From positions 1-7,889 of the forward strand of contig CALDMI010000175.1 of the NCBI GenBank assembly GCA_937914815.1: DNA of 7,889 nucleotides. Direction: 5' to 3'. Below the pieces are notes generated by a model that was not told the origin of the DNA, did no database searches, and saw only the letters and a list, made by a program, of their open reading frames with translations. Shown here piece by piece: positions 4,493 through 7,889 of the stretch (its first letter is position 1; each line of letters opens with the position of its first letter). Position numbers and translations under genes: made by a program. This DNA is from an uncultured Clostridia bacterium (GTDB lineage: Bacteria; Bacillota; Clostridia; Oscillospirales; CAG-272).

Positions 4493-5524
4493 TTATTCCT
4501 CCATCACCCGCCGCAGCTTCGCGATGTCCGCCTCTGTGGTTGCCCAGCTTGTCGCAAATCTTACTATCGCGTGGCTCCCGTCATATCTTTCCCATATGCT
4601 GAAGTCAACCCACCCGCGAAGTCTCTCGATTTCCTCGTCCCCGAGAATAACAAATTGCTGATTTGTCGGCGAGTCGACATAGAAGCGGTACCCACGCTCC
4701 GCGAGTATCTCTTTCAGCCGCATTGCCATGTCTATGGCGTGCCGGCTTATTTTCATATAGAGCCCGTCGGTGAACAGCGCGTCAAACTGCACGCCGAGCA
4801 GCCGTCCCTTAGCGAGGAGCGCGCCGTGCTGCTTTATCTTCGTTACAAAGTGACGCGGTGCTTTTGCCCCGGTGAATACCACCGCCTCGCCGCACAGCGC
4901 GCCGACCTTCGTCCCCCCAATGTAGAACGCGTCGCACAGCCCCGCGAGCTCCGGGAGGGTTATGTCACATTCCGGAGATTCGAGCCCGTACCCGAGCCGC
5001 GCGCCGTCAATATAGAGGGGCAGGGAATACTCCTTGCATACAGAACAGAGCTCCGTAAGCTCTTTTTTTGAGTACAGCGTGCCGTATTCCGTAGGATAGG
5101 ATATGTAGACCACCCCGGGATAGACCATGTGCCCGTGCCCGCCGTCGGCATAATATCCGGTGAGATATTCTTTTACCGTTTCGGCAGACAGCTTGCCGTC
5201 CTTACTGCGGAGCGCTATGACCTTATGCCCGGTGTACTCAATGGCGCCCGCCTCGCGGACGCTGATGTGCCCGGTCCTCGCCGCTATGACCCCCTCACAG
5301 TCGTCGAGCAGGGAGCCTATAACCACCTGATTTGTCTGCGTCCCCCCGACAAGAAAGTATACGTCGGCGCCCGGACAGCCACACGCCGCCCGTATCTTTT
5401 CTTTCGCCGCGGCAGAGTAGGTGTCCGTGCCGTACCCGCTGAGAGCCTCCGCATTGGTCTCAATGAGTCTCTGTAATACATCAGGGTGTGCCCCGGCTGT
5501 GTAATCGTTAGCAAATGATATCAA
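4493..5524 (-). CDS. ltaE: Low-specificity L-threonine aldolase (PLP-dependent)
   Basis: The 343-residue enzyme should cleave L-threonine or L-allo-threonine to glycine and acetaldehyde using pyridoxal phosphate, in the cytoplasm. It belongs to the beta-eliminating lyase/threonine aldolase family, fold type I. Visible landmarks are the N-terminal SFANDYTAGAHP (3-14), the phosphate-binding GGTQTN (60-65), a cofactor-stacking histidine at 86 (TGHIS), YIDGARLGYG with D173 and R176, and YIGGTK with the cofactor lysine at 206. R323 lies in the C-terminal VRFATSW. The length fits the family. I chose the TTG at 5522-5524 as start: it gives the family N-terminus, GAGGAA lies upstream, and the in-frame GTG at 5572 lies upstream of the expected transcription start of the promoter at 5576-5604. 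The symbol follows the family; activity on related hydroxy amino acids is possible. Confidence 0.9.
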   Translation of the reverse strand: MISFANDYTAGAHPDVLQRLIETNAEALSGYGTDTYSAAAKEKIRAACGCPGADVYFLVGGTQTNQVVIGSLLDDCEGVIAARTGHISVREAGAIEYTGHKVIALRSKDGKLSAETVKEYLTGYYADGGHGHMVYPGVVYISYPTEYGTLYSKKELTELCSVCKEYSLPLYIDGARLGYGLESPECDITLPELAGLCDAFYIGGTKVGALCGEAVVFTGAKAPRHFVTKIKQHGALLAKGRLLGVQFDALFTDGLYMKISRHAIDMAMRLKEILAERGYRFYVDSPTNQQFVILGDEEIERLRGWVDFSIWERYDGSHAIVRFATSWATTEADIAKLRRVMEE

Positions 5525-5575
5525 TGTTTTTATTCCTCGGTTTTTTTGCACGCTTTGCTTGAATATTACCACCGT

Positions 5576-5604
5576 ATTCTACCACACTATTGGAAAGATT
5601 TCAA
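5576..5604 (-). promoter_or_regulatory. Promoter for the threonine aldolase gene
   Basis: On the minus strand TTGAAA (5599-5604), exactly 17 bases, then TAGAAT (5576-5581) preceded by TGG. The expected start near 5569 supports the TTG start codon at 5524. Between here and the ftsH promoter (about 5605-5731) I see no gene or clear structure. Confidence 0.7.
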
Positions 5605-5731
5605 CCCATTTTCAAAAGGTTATTTTGCATATTGAGATGTAAATCGAAAAAAGTCGGAAACCGTAAGCATACCAATATCGCACTTTTGTCCTACTAACGC
5701 ACCCGCGCACAAAAATTTAACAAAATATATG

Positions 5732-5760
5732 TTGAGACGGCAAAATGCAAAATATATAAT
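5732..5760 (+). promoter_or_regulatory. Promoter for ftsH
   Basis: TTGAGA (5732-5737), 17 bases, TATAAT (5755-5760). The expected start near 5767 leaves a leader of about 66 bases containing a modest hairpin (GTAA..CCC with GGGTTAC, 5767-5800). CAAAATATAT occurs twice, at 5721-5730 and 5748-5757, flanking the promoter and overlapping its -10; it could be a regulator site or just AT-rich sequence. Confidence 0.75.
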
Positions 5761-5832
5761 CACTTTGTAAGACCCTGAAAGATACGGCACCCCGGGTTAC
5801 ATACTCTAAAGTAAATCAAGGAGTTTTTGCAA

Positions 5833-7653
5833 ATGAAGGAAGTCAAATCACCGAAAAAGCCGCTGATCTACTACTACCTTATTGTCCTGCTTGTTATTCT
5901 CGTGTTCAATATGGTCTCTCCGCTTATCGCAAACGCGAGGGTGAAAGAGGTCGATTACGGCACATTCATGAGAATGATCGAGGAGAAGAACATCGACGAG
6001 GTCGAGGTAGGCGACTCACAGATCGTTTTCACCGTAAAGGATTCAAAGCAGATTTATAAGACCGGGGCGATGACCGACCCCAACCTTTCGGAGCGGCTCT
6101 ATGCCGCCGGCGCAACCTTCTCAAAGGAGATAGAGCGCAGCACATCACCTCTGCTCAGCTTCTTTCTTACCTTTGTCCTCCCGATACTCATCTTCATCGC
6201 CCTCGGACAGTATATGGCGAAGAAGATGATGTCGCAGGAGGGAGGACCGAACGCAATGGCTTTCGGAATGGGAAAGAGCAATGCGAAGGTCTATGTCCCC
6301 TCGACCGACGGAATAAGATTTTCTGACGTCGCGGGAGAGGACGAGGCAAAGGAGAGCCTCGCCGAAATTGTCGACTATCTCCATAACCCGAAAAAGTATT
6401 CGGACGTCGGCGCCTCGATGCCTAAGGGCGTCCTGCTTGTCGGACCTCCCGGCACCGGTAAAACCATGCTCGCAAAGGCAGTCGCGGGCGAGGCGGGCGT
6501 TCCGTTCTTCTCGATGTCGGGCTCGGAGTTCGTTGAGATGTTCGTCGGCATGGGCGCGTCAAAGGTGCGCGACCTCTTCAGACAGGCAAAGGAAAAGGCG
6601 CCGTGTATAGTCTTTATAGACGAGATAGACGCGATAGGAAAGAAGCGCGACGGACAGCTCGGCGGCAACGACGAGCGGGAGCAGACCCTGAATCAGCTCC
6701 TCACCGAGATGGACGGCTTCGAGGGCAATAACGGCGTCATAATCCTCGCGGCGACAAACCGCCCGGAGTCCCTTGACCCCGCATTAACCCGCCCGGGCCG
6801 CTTTGACCGCCGCGTCCCCGTAGAGCTCCCGGACCTCGCCGGGCGTGAGGCTATCCTCCGCGTCCACGCGAAGAAGATTAAAACAGCCGACAATGTCGAC
6901 TTCCATACAATAGCGAGAATGGCGGCGGGCACCTCCGGTGCAGAGCTTGCGAATATCATAAACGAGGCGGCGCTCCGCGCCGTGCGCAGCGGGCGCACCG
7001 TCGTAGAGGAGGCAGACCTTGAGGAGAGTATCGAGGTCGTAATAGCCGGCTATCAGAAGAAAAACGCAATAATGACCGACGCGGAAAAGCGCGTAGTGTC
7101 CTACCACGAGATAGGACACGCCCTCGTCGCCGCGATGCAGTCCGGCTCCGCCCCCGTGCAGAAGATAACCATAATCCCCCGTACCTCCGGCGCCCTCGGC
7201 TATACCATGCAGGTGGAGGAAAACGATAAGGTTCTCTTAACAAAAGAGGAACTTGAAAATAAGATAGCAACTCTTACAGGCGGTCGCGCCGCAGAGGAGG
7301 TTGTGTTCGGACAGGTGACGACCGGCGCCTCGAACGATATAGAACAGGCGACAAGGCTCGCCCGCGCGATGGTCACAAGATACGGCATGACGGACGAGTT
7401 CGATATGGTTGCCATGGAGACTGTGACAAATCAGTATCTCGGCGGCGATACCTCGCTTTCCTGCTCCGCCGATACGCAGAAGGAGATAGACCGTAAGGTC
7501 GTCGCAACCGTCAAGGAACAGCATGAAAAGGCGCGCCGTATTCTCACCGAAAACCGCGGAAAGCTCGACGAGCTCGCAAATTACCTCTACGAAAAGGAAA
7601 CCATAACCGGCAGCGAGTTCATGAAAATTCTTAAAGGGGAGGAGACGGTCTGA
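5833..7653 (+). CDS. ftsH: ATP-dependent membrane zinc metalloprotease FtsH
   Basis: FtsH is a membrane-anchored hexameric AAA+ protease that degrades misassembled membrane proteins and selected regulators. The 606-residue product has two membrane segments (about 11-28 and 107-126) around an external domain, then the AAA module: Walker A GPPGTGKT (204-211), pore motif FVGM (237-240), Walker B FIDEIDAI (261-268), and the second region of homology around 309-326 with arginine fingers R320 and R323. The protease domain has HEIGH (425-429) and the third zinc ligand D502 in NDIEQAT. HEIGH in place of the commoner HEAGH still satisfies HExxH. The start is the ATG at 5833, with AAGGAG 9 bases upstream. 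The C-terminal tail is short. The next gene overlaps by one base (TGATG), which implies translational coupling with a membrane protein. Codon use is GC-rich and unlike the genes at 476-3099. Confidence 0.98.
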   Translation: MKEVKSPKKPLIYYYLIVLLVILVFNMVSPLIANARVKEVDYGTFMRMIEEKNIDEVEVGDSQIVFTVKDSKQIYKTGAMTDPNLSERLYAAGATFSKEIERSTSPLLSFFLTFVLPILIFIALGQYMAKKMMSQEGGPNAMAFGMGKSNAKVYVPSTDGIRFSDVAGEDEAKESLAEIVDYLHNPKKYSDVGASMPKGVLLVGPPGTGKTMLAKAVAGEAGVPFFSMSGSEFVEMFVGMGASKVRDLFRQAKEKAPCIVFIDEIDAIGKKRDGQLGGNDEREQTLNQLLTEMDGFEGNNGVIILAATNRPESLDPALTRPGRFDRRVPVELPDLAGREAILRVHAKKIKTADNVDFHTIARMAAGTSGAELANIINEAALRAVRSGRTVVEEADLEESIEVVIAGYQKKNAIMTDAEKRVVSYHEIGHALVAAMQSGSAPVQKITIIPRTSGALGYTMQVEENDKVLLTKEELENKIATLTGGRAAEEVVFGQVTTGASNDIEQATRLARAMVTRYGMTDEFDMVAMETVTNQYLGGDTSLSCSADTQKEIDRKVVATVKEQHEKARRILTENRGKLDELANYLYEKETITGSEFMKILKGEETV

Positions 7654-7889
7654 TGAAAAGAAAATTCGGCTTCGGTTGGTGTGAGCTTGTTGTGGGGCTT
7701 CTCCTCGTCGCCCTCGGCGTCTTTACATTCATCCGCCCGGACAGCGTCCTGACCGGCGCGGTCATAATCTACGGAATAATCGCCATAGTAATGGGAATTG
7801 AGGATATAATAATCTATGCGCGCCTCTCCCGCTTTACCGGCTTCGGTCCTACGGTGGCGCTTGTGTCCGGTATATTCAGCGTCATGTGC
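7653..7889 (+). CDS. DUF308/HdeD-like membrane protein (N-terminal part)
   Basis: The ATG at 7653 overlaps the ftsH stop, and GGGGAGGAG inside the end of ftsH serves as ribosome binding site. The 79 visible residues run off the window edge. They are hydrophobic, with segments at about 12-27 and 34-54 and a third starting near 66, and with the motif LLLVALGVFTFIRPD (17-31) followed by a G-x-x-x-I-x-G-I-x-x-I pattern, typical of the HdeD/DUF308 family of small multi-spanning membrane proteins. In E. coli HdeD is linked to acid stress; in Firmicutes the role is unclear. The overlap with ftsH suggests coordinated expression and perhaps membrane-stress function, which is inference. Confidence 0.7.
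   Translation, partial: MKRKFGFGWCELVVGLLLVALGVFTFIRPDSVLTGAVIIYGIIAIVMGIEDIIIYARLSRFTGFGPTVALVSGIFSVMC

Noticed and set aside
4478..5476. Plus-strand ORFs of 115-197 codons opposite the threonine aldolase
   Set aside because: They mirror a GC-rich coding gene with clear family motifs on the other strand and have no own signals.
5525..5572. GTG start extending the threonine aldolase by 16 residues
   Set aside because: It is upstream of the predicted transcription start and adds a non-family N-terminus.
6099..7524. Minus-strand ORFs of 60-111 codons opposite ftsH
   Set aside because: They are arginine- and serine-rich shadows of the ftsH coding sequence without ribosome binding sites.
1..7889. 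CRISPR array, insertion sequence or phage structural genes
   Set aside because: No regularly spaced repeats, transposase motifs or phage morphogenesis proteins are visible in the window.

Overview
The window looks like a chromosomal segment from a low-to-mid GC Firmicute of the class Clostridia, probably a gut-type uncultured lineage. This is inferred from strong GGAGG-type ribosome binding sites, sigma-A promoters with extended -10 elements (TGG before TATAAT), intrinsic terminators, and protein families such as SHOCT, TM2, a Mor-like regulator and a clostridial-style threonine aldolase. The right half (about 3280-7889) is clearly richer in G+C and in GC-ending codons than the middle (about 340-3200), which is AT-rich and holds small accessory genes.

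Layout. At the left edge a minus-strand unit (promoter 296-324) encodes a 50-residue protein of unknown function. It is followed by the start of a partial ORF that resembles an FeoA domain. A divergent plus-strand promoter (335-363) drives a standalone SWIM zinc-finger protein (476-937). Forty bases after its stop lies an unusual tRNA-like RNA (977-1082) with a closed acceptor-like helix, a textbook T arm and an encoded CCA. A strong intrinsic terminator begins at the last base of that CCA, so the SWIM gene and the tRNA-like RNA appear to form one transcription unit. Next is a minus-strand operon, EcsC/SHOCT protein (1543-2538) then TM2 membrane protein (1302-1487), possibly followed by a 47-codon ORF (1071-1214) running antisense to the terminator and the T arm. 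An orphan plus-strand terminator (2666-2707) comes next, then a Mor-like helix-turn-helix regulator (2803-3099) with a palindrome over its probable transcription start. A foldable three-way junction (3104-3177) and a two-way terminator (3219-3257) close the accessory block.

The GC-richer right half holds a minus-strand secreted lipoprotein (3279-4391) and a low-specificity threonine aldolase (4493-5524, TTG start), each with its own promoter. On the plus strand the ftsH protease gene (5833-7653) overlaps by one base a DUF308/HdeD-like membrane protein that runs off the window.

The most interesting item is the tRNA-like RNA. It is about 106 nt, longer than usual tRNAs. It has tRNA ends and a T arm, but I could not find a canonical D arm plus anticodon arm compatible with them. 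It may be a non-canonical tRNA, a tRNA mimic, or a decayed or recombined tRNA. All family calls come from reading motifs; no database search was run.
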